Assembly (NCBI GenBank): GCA_021234155.1
Contig: JAJEKV010000143.1
Location: 1,135,358 to 1,199,357, forward strand
Reading direction: 5' to 3'
DNA: 64,000 nt
Origin: Isoetes taiwanensis
Lineage: Eukaryota > Streptophyta > Lycopodiopsida > Isoetales > Isoetaceae
Shown: positions 11,003 to 23,367 of the stretch, piece by piece
Layout: the number at the start of each line of letters is the position of its first letter
How positions within the stretch are numbered: the first letter of the stretch is position 1
Made by a program: the position numbers and the translations under genes
The notes under the pieces: generated by a model
Seen by the model: the letters and a program-made list of their open reading frames with translations, nothing else
Database searches by the model: none
Told to the model about the DNA's origin: nothing

Positions 11003-13745
11003 AGCTATTTCACCAGAGGGGAGAGGCCAAGACCAAGGAGATGGACCCAAAAAATGTTTCCGAGGTAGCCTTTCCTGGCAACGCTCCTCTAGAAGGCCGT
11101 TTGCTAATTCTCCTCTCCCCTCTCTGGGAGAACTTATCTAACTATGAAGCGTCCTGCAGGCGACTATGTAGAAACTTTGTATAGAGGCTCTGGAATGGTG
11201 ATTTGACTTTGTCATATCGTTTCGAATGGCAAAATTACCCTAGGGACAAAGTTACATAGTCAGTTTTGGCAACGAAAAAATATGAACACTCTACATCGCA
11301 GTATTCTGCAGCCACCTCCTAGGCCAATTGACTACGAATGCGTTGGACATGAGCCACTACGGCATTTCTTGGAGAAATGGTGGTCTTCTACCCATGCAAC
11401 TTGGTTCCATAGTAATGTCGACATTCTGAGTCCACTCGCAGAGCCAATTCACAGTTCCAGAGTGGGAGAGTCGCCCATCCATGGCCAGGGGCTTTTGGAC
11501 GAGAAAGTTTAGGGTGAGCTGCTTTCGGGGGTTTTAAGGGTCCTTCTTCTGGCATCAACACCCTTCCTCTACGAGATGATATAGCACAAGATCCGGTTTG
11601 AATCTGACTAGGAAATGACCTCTGAAACATAAAACCTGTGTGTTGCTAGGTTACTGTAGGATTTATGTTATGAAGGTCGAGTTTTGGCCATTTGCACTTG
11701 GGACATGGTCAAGAAGCTATAGTTGAAGATGAGAAGCAATTGGAACTGGCAGAATGGAGCTTGGATTTATCCTCCTCCCAATTTGTGGAAATTAGAAGTC
11801 CAGAGTGCCTTTTGCAGTAGCAAGATTGGTTGGGATTATTCGGGATGGCCAATAGATCTGAACCCCATTTTTTCAGTGGCCATGGCTATGCATGCATGTT
11901 TAGAGATGGTGCATCGAGTTATCTATGAAATCGACCACGTTTCGGCCTCCAAAACGTAAACCTTGTATGTTGCTAGGTTTTTGAAGGGTTTACGTTTTGG
12001 AGAATGAGTTTTGATCTATTACTCTTGCAAGGTAGATGAGAAGTCGCAGTTGAGAACGCGAAACAAGTGGAACTGATGCGGAGTTTAGATCTGTCCTCCT
12101 CCTAATGTGGCAAGTAAAAGTCAAGAGCTGCTTCTGCAGTAGCAAGACATTGTTTGGGGTCATTCTGGATGGCCAATAGATCTGAACCCCATTTTTTCAG
12201 TCGCTATGTCTTTGCATGCATGTTTAGAGAAGGTGCACCAAGTTATCCATGAAAAGGACTACGTTTTTTACTCCCAAATGTAAACCCTATGAGTTGCTAG
12301 GTCTTAAAGGGTTTACATTTTGAAGGTCGAGCTTTGGTCTTTTTCACTTAGAATTCATCCTTTGATATGGATATGGTATGTTAGAACTCCAGATTGCTTA
12401 AGACAACCAATCTTTGTGCAAAATTTGCGAAATGACATCAGTTACGTAGAGATCCCTAAAGAAAAATGAGGTAGTTGCACTAAGATCTGAATATCTCAAG
12501 CTGTGCTGATCGTTTTCAAATGATTTTTGGAGAAGAAACAAGAGAAAAGTTATGATGAGATGTGGAAAAAAACTTGCTCAATTTGGATCTGGGATGTTTC
12601 AGAAAATCGGGTTTAAAGTTGGAAGAAAATTTGGCCAATGCACTTCCCTGAGACAAAAAAAGGTCTGCATACTCAAATGATGATATCTCGAGTTTTACTA
12701 AACATTTTTAGATGATTTTTGAAATTACTATAAAAGAAAAGTTATAGGAACATGTTGGAAAAAACGTGTGCTAATCTAGGACTGAGATGATGGAGAAAAA
12801 CAAGTTCAAAGTGGATCAAAAATTCTGTCAACGAACTTTCGCATAAAATCAGCAAGTAGTCTTTGGGATTTTGAGCTTTATAAGGGTTTCTTTGTATGAT
12901 TTCAACTGTCATATATCTGAGTAGGGCTTAAAAATCGTGTGCATGGTCAATAATTCCAACTCTTTTGGGAACTTCTATTAAAGATAATATGTATACAATT
13001 AGCTCTTAGCGCAACAGTGGGAGGAGAATAGATCCAAACCCCATTCCGTCAGCTCTTATTGCTTTGCCTCTTCAACTGCAACTTCTCGACCACGTCCCAA
13101 GTGCAAACGACCAAAACTCGACCTCCATAACGTAAACCCTACAATAACATAATAACACATAGTGTTTATGTTTCAGAGGCTGAAACATAGTTGTTTTCAT
13201 AGATAACTATATGCATGCAGAGCCATGGCCACTAAAATAACAGAGTTTGGATCTATCGGCCATTTTAAATGATCCCAAATAATCTTGCTACTGCAAAAGG
13301 TGCTCTAGACTTACATTGGGAGGAGGATAAACCCAAACCCCATTCTGCCAGTTCCTATTGCTACGCATCGTCAATTGCAGCTTCTTGACCATGTCTCAAG
13401 TGCAAACGGCGAAAAGTAGACCTTCATAACGTAAATCTACAGTAACCTAACAACACACAGGCTTTATGTTTCGAAGGTCATGTCCTGGTCAGATTTGAAC
13501 AGGACCTTGTGTCGTATCATCACATAGAAGAAGGACGCTTAAAACCCCCCGGAAGTAGCTCACCCCATTCCCAAAACTCCTCTCCCAAAAGCCCGAGAGG
13601 ACTTTCTGTTGACCCCCACCTAAGCTCCGAGAGGAGGGGCATTAGCATACGGCCTTCCAAAGGAGAACTGCCAGGAAAGGTTGCCTCGGGAATGTTTTTG
13701 GGGTCCATCTATTGGGGCTTGGCCTCTCCTCTCTGGTGAGATAGC
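11003..13745. mobile_element. Fold-back element with long inverted arms
   Basis: The outer part of the left arm (GCTATTTCACCAGAGGGGAG, from 11004) is the reverse complement of the right arm near 13741 (CTCTCTGGTGAGATAGCC). Homology continues through about 11.5-11.9 kb against 13.5-13.0 kb. A roughly 325-bp unit starting near 'TAAACC..TG..GTTGCTAGGT' occurs at 11630, 11957 and 12281 in the left arm and in reverse at about 13.45 and 13.14 kb. Outside both arms lie complementary CT-rich and GA-rich tracts. There is no transposase. A fold-back DNA transposon or an inverted duplication would both fit. Confidence 0.6.
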
Positions 13746-13811
13746 CACCCAAAGGGAGGGGGGAGGGGGGGAGGTAGGGAGGGAGGGTGGGAGGGAGGGA
13801 GCGAGAGAGAG

Positions 13812-14440
13812 CATGTTGGAGCCACCTTGGCATGTTGGAGCTTAGGTGGCATGTTTGAGTCCACGTGGCATGTTAGAGTGGGCGTGGCATGTTTGAGCCA
13901 ACTAGGTGGCATGGTGGATCCTAGGATTACAACATTTGAACCATAAAAAATAACATATGAAATCAATTAAACCATTCAAAAGTATTTCTTTAGAAATGGC
14001 ATTTTTAGGCCATTAATGTTTGAATTGGAATGTTTGAGCCACCTTGGCATGTTGGAGCCTAGGTGGCATGTTTGAGCCACCTTGGCACATTGGAGCCTAG
14101 GTGGCGTGTTTGAGCCACCTTGGCATGCTGGAGCCATGTGGCATGGTTGAGGCACCTTGGCATGTTGGAGCCTAGCTGGCATGTTGGAGCCCACGTGGCA
14201 AGTTTGAGCCACCTTGGCATGTTTGAGCCACCCTGGCATGCTGGCATGGAGCCAACGTGGCATGTGCGAAGCCAAATGGTAGATCATAGGGGCACAACAT
14301 TTGAACCATAAAAAATAACACATGAGTTTAATCAGACCATTAAAAAATATTCCATTAGAAATGGCATTTTTAGGCCATTAATGTTTGAATTGGAATGTTG
14401 GAGTTAACCTTGGCATGTTGGAGCCTAGGTGGCGTGTTTC
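13812..14440. repeat. Minisatellite with higher-order repeat
   Basis: An array of about 18-20 bp units based on TGGCATGTTTGAGCCACCT, with variants GGAGCCTAGG and GGAGCCACGTGG. It is interrupted by a longer segment (13925-14035: ACAACATTTGAACCATAAAA ... AATGTTTGAATTGG) that recurs at 14290-14400. The whole has a higher-order period of about 365 bp. Long frames across it are artefacts of the unit length. Confidence 0.85.
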
Positions 14441-15869
14441 AATGTAAGTCAAGAAGCGACAGACGTGTGACTTACCCACCTCAGAACTGCGAATCGGCTC
14501 TGCCAACAGACTCAAAATGACGACATTATCCTAGCGACCAAGTTCCGTGGCCAGAAGACCAACCCTTGACCAAGAAGCGCCAAAGGACCTCAACTAGAAC
14601 GCACTTGTAGTTAGTGAAGAGAAGTCTAGAAAACCAGTCGGTGCCATGAAAGGCTATGTGTACATGTCATGAGGTTGTGTTGACGTATACATGTGGTACA
14701 ACCGGTTGCATGTCAAGGACGAGTATATAGATGTTGAAGGTGTTCCTGGCAAACCTTCAACCTCAGTGGTTCAGAACCTCCAAGTTTTTTAAGCCAACCA
14801 ATCTATGCAAAAAACTTGCAAAAATAATGCAAAGAACTCAAGTTTCAATTGACTTCCCAAAACCAAGAAAAGGCACTCTCAACAAAACTTATGCCACGCA
14901 CAATCAATCTCAAATTTTGATGCCATTTGAATTCAAGCAGGTGCTCTAATCTGCAAAGAATCTATGACGAAAAGTCTAGCCCTAAAACATATGGATTCAA
15001 TTTAGACAATTTGACCAAGTCAAAGTCAATGTTCCTGACAGAATTCAGATTTCTGCAGAATGAGCAAATGAGATATTTTTTCAATTTTGACACCTAGAGC
15101 TATTTTTGACACGCTTGCAAGCACGATGCATCAGGTTCTCTCAACAAGAAATATGCAAATGTGATCTCAAAGATCAATTTTCGGCTGACAGACTGTCACT
15201 TTGCAACAATGATTTAGAACCTAAGATTTCTGAATTTTTTTATGATTTTTCTTGAATGTTTTTTCTAAAATAAGTTGTGCATAGAGGGATAAGAGGTAAC
15301 TAGGTGTAGGCAGGTCTGGAGTAGATATGCTAGTTTTGTCATTTTCTATTTTTGCACGCATCCCAAGAAATCAATTTTGGGGGTCTAAATTTGGCAAAAT
15401 TCATTTTTCTCAAAGCCCATTACATTCTAAGGATTCTAAGGATTTTTTTGTTTTTAGGGCAAGAATGGCTAGGGATGGGTGATTTGACAATGAAGGTGAT
15501 GACTTGGCAAGCAAAGGTTGAGATGGCAATGTAGGGTGGTGATGTAGCAAAAAATTAGCAAACAGAGTTTCTCCTAATCAATAACTTTTTGTGACATGAA
15601 TATGACATGGTGATGATCTGGGGGTGATATAATGGAACCTTTGACATATGCACAATGGCGCTTGGATTTTGAGATTTTTAGGCAACCGTTTTGCCTTTTC
15701 TAAAAATGCCATGTCAAAGGTGTACTTTCTCTCTCTATCTTTGTTTTTTAGAGAGAGAACATGGTTTTGGCATACTGTAATGGCTAATTTGGATGGAATT
15801 TTAGTAATTTTTCATATGTGATGGATGAATGGTGTACTTTTGACTAGAAAAAACGGTCTTGGTAACTTT
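14441..15869. other. No gene recognised
   Basis: AT-rich sequence with no exon-like signal. It is the left target flank of the large LTR element that starts at 15875. Confidence 0.4.
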
Positions 15870-15874
15870 GGTCT
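15870..15874. repeat. Target-site duplication GGTCT (left)
   Basis: GGTCT directly before the left LTR. The same five bases follow the right LTR at 40750-40754. Confidence 0.75.
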
Positions 15875-17497
15875 TGTGACGCTCCCTGCTAAACATACGG
15901 CGCCCGGCCGTACACTCGGCAGGAAATCCCCTGTCTGGCTCAACAACCGCACAGGCCCTTCGTCTACCCCGCACTCTAAGGTGACCCTAGTGCGGGGAGG
16001 GGGGGACACGGGTGTCTTCTTGGCGCCCTTCCCTATGGGCTCCTATAACAAATGAGTTTATAAACATGTCAGAACTAGCATCAAACATATAAATACTACC
16101 TCAAAGGGTAGCCCGGCACACATCCACAAATGCAAAGATGATAATCATAAACCGTAAAACATGAGAGCTCCTACCCAGGCTCAAACTCGTAGGGAGGATG
16201 ACTGATCGGCTAGGCCTCAAGATAGAGCAGACCGAATCATGGCAATGGCGAGGGCTGGCATAAGACAATGGCTAGGGTTGACCACTCCATCCGCCCCTCC
16301 TGTGCATACTTTGCAGATGGGCTAAATCAGGCTCTGGCGTGACTCTAGCCTTCCTGATATGCAATCCCATGGCATCACCCATCGGGACTACTCCAGTTGC
16401 ATCTCCCTCGTCCGATGAGGCAGAAGGGTTGCATCTCCCTCCCTGTGGTCTAGAGGTTCCGTGGGCGGTGGCGACACACCCATTCGTAATCGACTTAACC
16501 CCCAAAACGAGCCAAGTCGACACTTGCAACTCTCGAGAGGCGGGGCGACACCATTGCCCCAGAGGTGTCCGGACCCATGCTCGCCCCCACACAAGTGACC
16601 GACCATAAGTCTAGCCCACTATGGGATCCCCCCAGCCCCCCCCTTTCGTGGGGATCCTCCTCCACATTGCCTTAGCCCCCAAGCGTGTGGTGCCGAGTCA
16701 CATCATAGCCTCCATAGCCCGGGTGGGCTCCTATGCACTGCCGCAACTAATAGGAACTAAGGGATCTAATCTAGGAGCATACTACATATGGCTCTAGGTC
16801 TCTTCCCCTTCCCAATACAAGAGGAGCAAACATGATCAACCATCATCACATAATCATCACATCATGAGAATAATCATAAGAACATCTTAACCTAATCATA
16901 CAAATCTAACTTACGCTTAGGGTTCCTTGATTAGGGTTCAAGATGATGCATGAGGGTTCTAGGATGGCTCTACCCTAGATAGAAGATACTAACTCATCCC
17001 GGAATGCTAATTCCGGATGAACTACTATGACTACTACCCTACATACCGCTCTCAAGCACTCCCTCCAAACCCGGCGCCTCCATGATCTCCTCAATCGAGT
17101 GAAGCTGCTCTCCTTCCAAGGACGAATCTACCCTCGGGGGCTGCTACACCACTCTATGCCACCGTTAAACGATACTCTTAACGAGGTTTGAAAAAGTAGA
17201 TGAGTCTCTGGGAGCTAGGGCTGGAAAGGGGCCTAGGGTTAGGGTTCCAGCTAATATAAGTTAGGTCCATATAGGATGCCACGTGGCACCACTAGGATGG
17301 GGCCATGTGGCGGTTGCCCAATAAGATAAGGCCATGTGGAAAAGGGCCTTATCCTAAGGTTATCTAAGTTAAACAATTAACTTAGATGTGCACCCCTTGC
17401 CACATTCTAAGGTATACAAGTCTACATAGGTAGACTTGTATGGTGACAGGTCCAGGAATATACGTATTCGTAGCGTTTATTCCCCTGGAACGTCACA
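15875..17497 (-). repeat. 3' LTR of chromovirus
   Basis: About 1.62 kb, starting TGTGACG and ending CGTCACA on either strand. It is a direct repeat of 39112-40749, with scattered substitutions and small indels and roughly nine in ten bases equal where I compared them. The polypurine tract AAGGGGGGAGAA abuts its inner end on the minus strand, which fixes this copy as the 3' LTR. Confidence 0.88.
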
Positions 17498-17512
17498 TTC
17501 TCCCCCCTTAGG
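17498..17512 (-). promoter_or_regulatory. Polypurine tract
   Basis: Minus strand reads TAAGGGGGGAGAA and runs directly into the LTR start TGTGACG. This is the second-strand primer site of the element. Confidence 0.8.
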
Positions 17513-17899
17513 ACAATGCTGTTCTCAGCATTGCGCTAAGGTGACTAACCTACCTTATGCCTGCAAAACAACATAACATACTCTTTAATTCAATTTAAAC
17601 GGTCAACTTCCTATTAAAAGTGTACTTATACAAAATTATATAGCCTTAACAAGTTACTTCTTATAATAATTAGGAAACATTACTATAAGAGTTATTAGGG
17701 TTCATAATCTAAATTATGGCTCCCCCTATCCTCTCGTAATGCGCCCCTCCTCGATGCCCGCCTCTTACTTGCCTGCACAAGGAGCACATTACGTTAGTTT
17801 AATTAATAAATTTGTGGTTTTAGGGGACCACCCCCCTTACCTACCTCCTTGAGCCGAACTACTAGCTCAAGGTTACCCTATTACCTTGAGCTAAGGACC

Positions 17900-18240
17900 A
17901 TTTAAGACGATCCTATCATCGCTCATGATCAAGTGCTACCTCGTACACGATCGCCCAGATCGAGTACACCCCAGTGCATCATGCCCCTGAGGGCTTCAAG
18001 CTAGGGAACGTCTCACGATCCCATCATCGCGCATGATCACTTAATTTTCACCATGACCCTCCTACGGCCAGGTGTGTGTACCCCGCATCGTGGCATAGAG
18101 ATCATCCGATCGATGTCCCATCATCGCCCACCATGCCTCATTCCTCACTCACATGACCCTAATGGTCATGCGCACCTCTTGGTGCGTGTGGCCTAGAGAA
18201 TGCCCTAAAAGCGTATCCCATCATCGCCCACACGATCCAA
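17900..18240. repeat. About 100-bp tandem repeats in the 3' non-coding region
   Basis: The motif CCCATCATCGC(G/C)CA with surrounding ATC-rich sequence recurs near 17912, 18020, 18116 and 18216. It lies between the end of pol and the 3' LTR. No ORF is seen from 17.5 to 18.29 kb. Confidence 0.5.
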
Positions 18241-18291
18241 GATTCTGGCACATGGACCCTACTAACTAAAATGCATGAGCCAGGCTTAAGG

Positions 18292-18727
18292 CTAACTAAC
18301 AAACATACTAGCTAACCTCCCCGGGTAAGTCGGGTCGACCAAAGCTCTGAGACGACTTCGCCCATCAAACTCCTTCATAAACTCGGGTATTGCTTCTCCA
18401 AATCCCCGCTTCAATACCCATGTCACGCGTCTTCCATGGGCAAGTGCTTCCACTTGACCAAATACCGAGGAACTGGGACCTCCTAGTCTTCTTGAATGAC
18501 TTATCAAGAAGTAATTCCGGCACAATTTCCACTTGCTCTTCCGTCATTTCCAACAAAGTTGGAGTATCCAAGACCTCCTCAGGGTTAGGATCGTGCCTTT
18601 TTAATAAACTTACGTGGAAGACCTTTGTGAACTTTAAGATGGGCCTAAGATCAAACTTGTAGGCTTGGGAGCCCACTCTCTCCAAAATCTTGAACGGACC
18701 AGCCCACCTAGGGCAAGCTTCTTGCAA
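18292..18727 (-). pseudogene. Pol C terminus with chromodomain
   Basis: The first frame (18727-18365) has CPRWAGPFKILERVGSQAY and FHVSLLKRH, the GPY/F-like end of integrase. The linker PNPEEVLDTP is followed by a chromodomain region split between frames: RRS.., WSSGSTCPWK / ALAHGRRVTW, PEFMKEFDGRSRLR (18525-18292). Chromodomains at this position direct integration through histone marks such as H3K9 methylation. The frameshift inactivates it. Confidence 0.7.
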
Positions 18728-18950
18728 CTCCCAATCCGCTTAGCTTGCTTAACCTTGATCTTCAACCACACGCTTATCGCCTACCTTAAACTCTTACGGT
18801 CCTCGTGCTTTCGCCGCCACCCACACTCTTCTGCCAACTTCTTGCTGCTAATAAGTAACCCCTTACTTCTTCCACCAGCTGCTTTGCATATCTCCTAACA
18901 TCTGTTTGGATACTTCAACCTTTGACACGTGATTGTGCCAAGTATCCCGG

Positions 18951-19439
18951 TTAGGCATCGGGTACCCGTAATTTACCATGAAAGGAGACATCTGGGATGA
19001 CTCCTGTTTGGCAGGCGAATTCTACCAAGTGGATGTACTCATCCCACTTGGATTGCTTATTCCACACATAGCTTCGAAGCATGTCTTCAATGATTCGATT
19101 CGTCCTCTCCGTCTGACCATCTGTTTGGGGATGATATGCCGTGCTCATGGAGAGCTTCGTCTAAATGGTGCTAAAGAGGTCCTGCCAAAACGCACTCATA
19201 AACTTAGAATCTCTGTCAGATATTATCTCCCGAGGCATGCCATGGAGTCTAAAAATCTCCTTTACAAATAACTTGGCAGTATCTAATGTGGTGTCCGTAG
19301 TTTTGCAAGGCACAAAATGTGCCATCTTAGATAACTTGTCTACGACAACCATCAATGCATCCTTCCCTCGAAGAGTTCTAGGAAGTCCTGTAATAAAATC
19401 CATACTTATGACCTCCCACTTAGCATTTGGCACTCCCAA
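18951..19439 (-). pseudogene. Ty3 integrase core
   Basis: Frame 19439-19161 has WEVISMDFITGLP (first catalytic Asp), VVVDKLSKMAHFVPC and IISDRDSKF (second Asp). Frame 19148-18951 has AYHPQTDGQTERTNR (catalytic Glu). The D,D,E triad is present but split by a frameshift or stop near 19150. Order and motifs are those of Ty3/gypsy integrases. Confidence 0.85.
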
Positions 19440-19613
19440 TGGCTCTAAGGCACACGGAATCGAAGCTTTTGCTCGCTTTTGGTCTGATACAACCCGACAT
19501 TCCCCGAATATATCTAGCTATCTGCTTCTTCATTCCCGGCGGAAATAACTACTTGAATCTTGAAATAGGTCTTCATAAAACCCACATGCCCACGCTTTGG
19601 GGGCATTTGTGTG

Positions 19614-20559
19614 TCATGAAGAATTAGCTTCCTTACCCACAAGGCGATTCGGGCACACACAACTTATGTTTATGATACAACGGGTTGCCTTCCTTCTTAT
19701 AATGCTTGAAGGCTTCCCGTTCTTTATCATTCTAGCTTCCCTCAAGAGGCTTTCCCATACCTCCTTGAATTCTTCATCCGATGGCAAGGTCTCCTCAATC
19801 TTCTTGCCAAACTCACTTTCGAAGAGTGGAAATCGATTACAATGCGTTCTTGTCTCAAATGGTCTCCTAGAGAGAGCATCACGCCACAACATTAAGCTTG
19901 CTTGGGCTTATACACTATATCAAAATCATACTCCTCAAGGAATTCCATCCACCTCCTTTGCCTTAGGTTGAGGGTGGCTGAAAAAAAAGATCTTGAAGGC
20001 TCGGTGATCGATATCTAACCGAAACTTCCTTCCCAAAGAAATAATGCCTCCATATCCTTAATGCCACGACAATGACTAGCGCTCTGATCATGGGTTGGGT
20101 AGCGTTTTCTTTCGGCGTCGTTCATCTTCTTCGAGTCGTGGGCTTACTACCCTTCCTTCTTGCATCAAGACTGCCCTTTTGCTATCTTGCTTGCATCCGT
20201 TGCTACCAACTTATCTTTACTGGGTCGGGAGAACAAGCACTTTGGAGTTGTTAAAGGCCTCTTTAAGCTTCTCAAAGGAAGCTTGGACTTTCTCTACCTA
20301 ATGGTTAGTCCAATCCTTAATCTTCTTGGCCTTGGTGAGGTCCGACAAAGGGGCAACCCACTTAGCAAAGTCCTTCACGAACTTTCTCGTAATATCCTTG
20401 CCAACCCGAAAGCTTCTTACTTCGCCCATTCCTTGGAGCTGGCCAATCAACTATTGCCTCAATCTTAGATGGATCTGTAGAAATTCCCTCGGATGTTACC
20501 ACATGCCCCAAGTATTCCACTTTCACTTTTTGCAAAGTGGCACGGAGAGAGCTCCCCAT
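19614..20559 (-). pseudogene. RT connection and RNase H remnant
   Basis: KVEYLGHVVTSEGISTDPSK and IVDWPAP (20559-20362) mark the end of the Ty3 RT. After a decayed RNase H stretch, ALSRRPFE (19892 on) marks the RNase H end, followed by the linker to integrase. Stops and shifts are frequent between 20.36 and 19.89 kb. Confidence 0.7.
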
Positions 20560-20575
20560 ACAACCCGATGGCGTC

Positions 20576-21233
20576 TCAACTTCTCAACACTTTCCTCCAA
20601 TGCCGACAATGCTCTTTTAATGGACTTGTTTGTACACTAGAATATAAATTCGCCGAAAAAACAATAACAAACTCATCCAAGAAATCCTTGAAGATGTCGT
20701 TCATGAGGCGCATGAAAGTTCCTGGAGCATTCGACAAACCAAAGGGCATTACTGTAAACTCAAAGTGACCATACCGCGTTCTAAAGGCGGTCTTATGGAT
20801 ATCCTCTTCTTTTATTCTTATCTGATGGTACCCTGACCTCAAATCAATTTTAGAGAATACCTTTGCTCCTTGGAGCTGGTCCATTAAATCATCTGCCCTT
20901 GGCAATGCATACTTATTCTTTATCGTCTGCTTGTTGAGCTGGCGATAGTCTATGCACATTCTTAAGCTCCCATCTTTCTTCTTCACGAAGAGTATAGGTG
21001 CTCCAAAGGAGACACACTTGCTCTAATAAAAACCAAGCTCAAGCAATTCCTCGCTGCTTCTTGAGCTCGATCAATTCCGGGTGCTCATTACATGCGGTAG
21101 CCTTCTTGGTAGGCTTCAAGACCGGAGCTAATGTGATCTCACATTCCACACCCCTATAAGGTGGTAGCTGCCAAATTTCATCCGGGAATACATCCTTAAA
21201 CTCTGAAATAAGCCTTGCTATCTGCTTGGGCAA
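20576..21233 (-). pseudogene. Ty3 reverse transcriptase
   Basis: RT entry motifs (LPPYRGVECEI, 21233-21039) lead to [48 protein letters not shown] and [14 protein letters not shown] (20986 on). The catalytic block expected as a hydrophobic residue plus LDD reads [10 protein letters not shown] here, so both active-site Asp after the first motif are lost. The enzyme would be inactive. Confidence 0.85.
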
Positions 21234-21260
21234 CTGATTCCCCTTTTGGTCACTTCCATC

Positions 21261-21760
21261 CTATTTGCCTGGCTCAATTGATTCCAACCTCAAGATGTAA
21301 TCCACCTTATTCCTTTCTATACTCTTTCTCAGCTGCTTCAAGGAAATACACTGCATGGGAGAAGCTACCTTCTTACCTTTCACTATAAATTTGTTGCCGT
21401 CCGGTGCCGTCATGGCGACTTCGTTGCGGTCACAGTCGATCATGGCTTTGGCTGGCTTCAAGAATTCCATTCCCACTATAAGATCATACTTTCCAATATC
21501 CATGACTTCTGCTCCCATCGGCCACTTACTTCCACTAAGGTCTATATCAAATGTGATCCTCCTCCCCTTAGTGTGACGGATAGCACCATTGGCCATGCTG
21601 ACTGGCCTTGGCTTAGATTTCAATACCTTGTTCTTCATTAGGGCAGCCAACCTAGGAGATGCAAAATTGTGAGAGCTACCTGTATCTATGAGGACTACAT
21701 ATGGATTACTATCTATGATCCCATCAGCCGCAATGACTGTCGACTGATTTTCAATATCAC
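21261..21760 (-). pseudogene. Ty3 aspartic protease
   Basis: Minus frames contain VVLIDTGSSHNFASP (about 21720-21670), the active-site Asp-Thr-Gly of retropepsin-like proteases. MGAEVMDIGKYDLIVGMEFL in the next ORF (21650-21261) is the typical flap and C-terminal block. A stop or shift separates the two around 21650. Confidence 0.75.
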
Positions 21761-21901
21761 CTGACTCAATGTTTGCACATATATGGCACTCACCATCTAT
21801 GAAATCCTGGGCCTCATGCTAGTCGTCGTCTTCGTCCGCTTCTGTTGGTAAATCCCAATCCCCAAGCTTTGCCAAAGCTGCCTGCATGATTTAATGGACA
21901 A

Positions 21902-23135
21902 TCATGTGTTCGATTGCCACGGGCTGGAAGCACCTAAAACATAGCTTTTTCTCGATACATTCATGTCTCTCCTTCGGGCAATCCTAGAAGACGGCTTTAA
22001 TGCAATGCCCCCTGATGCATTCTGCGGCTTATGGTCCCCAAAGGCTTTACTCGACCCTTCCCTTGCTGCTGGCCTCGATGGTGTAGTAGCTGGGGTTGGT
22101 TTACTCGATATTGCCCGGTGCTTGTCCCCGAGCTTTACCCCCAGGCCAATCGTTTTCTCCACCGGGGTTCTTTGGTGCTTCCTCCAAACTTATAGCTTTA
22201 TCTTCGGCTTCGCAGAATGACCTTGGGTTGATTGCTTCGAACTAGCCTTTTGATATTGCCGTTTAACCCCTCAATGTAGGTATCAACCGCTTGCCTTTTC
22301 CGAGACTCAGAACATGGAGCTGAGCCGCATGAATTCCTGCAGATACTTTGCTCTTGACAAGGTACCACTTGTTTCAATCGTAGAACTATCTTTGGATCTT
22401 TGCTAGTATGGGATCTTGGCACATAGTGCTTGCGAAAAGCCTTGCTGAAGGTCTTGAATCTGCAATTGTTCCTTCTCAGCTTGTTAGATTTCGCATATCC
22501 TTTCCACCAAATCCTTGCTGGTCCAATGAGGTTAGCTGTAGCAACTTTCCCTATGTCCTTGTCTTTCATGCCGTAGGAGTTGCCAAATTCTTCCATTTCA
22601 TCAAGCCAAGCTTCAGCTTCCATGCCTGACCTGTCTTTCCCTGAGAACTGGCCCAATTTCCTCGTCTTCCATACGTTGCTCATAGCACTATCCACCTTTT
22701 TCTGGTAATCATCTGTCTTTCTTGCCCTTTTCCTTGCTCTAGGTTTGTCGGACTGACTGTCGGAGCTAGAGCTGTCCTCACTGGAAGAGCTATCTGATGT
22801 GCTGGAGCTAGATGATGTTGGGCTCCTGGTTCTTCTTTTCCTTTTCCTGTCCTTGACATTCCCCTGATTACCTTCCCCTTCCTGCTGTGGGGCTTCGTCA
22901 ACACCTTGCACAAAGGGTGGAGGTGGAGGCAGAGGACCACATTCCTGTGCATTCATCAGTGGTGTTGCCCAATGGATCAACTGTTCCATCTGGTTCCTCA
23001 TCTGTGTCAACCTTGCGTTGATTGCCTCAGGTGACATGTCCTGCTCTATGTCTTCTTGTTCTCTCTCGAACAAGTTCCTTGGTACCCGATTGTGTTGTCG
23101 GCGCTGGTCTTGGGATCCTGCACCGGAGTTCCTTG
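21902..23135 (-). pseudogene. Ty3 gag with CCHC knuckle
   Basis: The frame is open from a probable splice acceptor (CTTGCAG, ending at 23136) to 22198. It has Gln/Met-rich and Ser-rich acidic stretches, basic KPRARKRARK, and the retrotransposon-gag block WLDEMEEF, IGPARIWWKGYAKSN, FSKAFRKHYVP. A second frame (22162-21902) leads to CIEKKLCFRCFQP, a damaged CCHC knuckle in which the His and last Cys are not in place. There is no upstream ATG in frame, so translation may need splicing from an upstream leader. Confidence 0.75.
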
Positions 23136-23367
23136 CTGCAAGGATTGATCATCAATACTTGTTATTTAGGTTACACATTAATCAAGCTTATTTATATTTG
23201 AATTATTGTTAGATGCAAAATAAATCATATGAAAATTCCACTTACAAGTCAAGATCATGGTAAGACATTAATTAATATATATAGAAGTACATTCCATGAA
23301 TTACATGATAATAACTGAAGAGAGAACTTTCAATACAATTTAATTAATCTACAAAGCAAGTTTTCCA

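Noticed and set aside
13976-14323. Long repetitive frames (Cys/His/Trp-rich) across the minisatellite
   Set aside because: Unit length and low stop content create open frames on both strands. No start context or conserved motif.
13812-14440. CRISPR array
   Set aside because: Plant nuclear context. Units vary gradually and there are no unique spacers of constant size.
16272-16608. Frames inside the LTRs
   Set aside because: They fall in LTR sequence, are not kept between the two LTR copies and show no motif.
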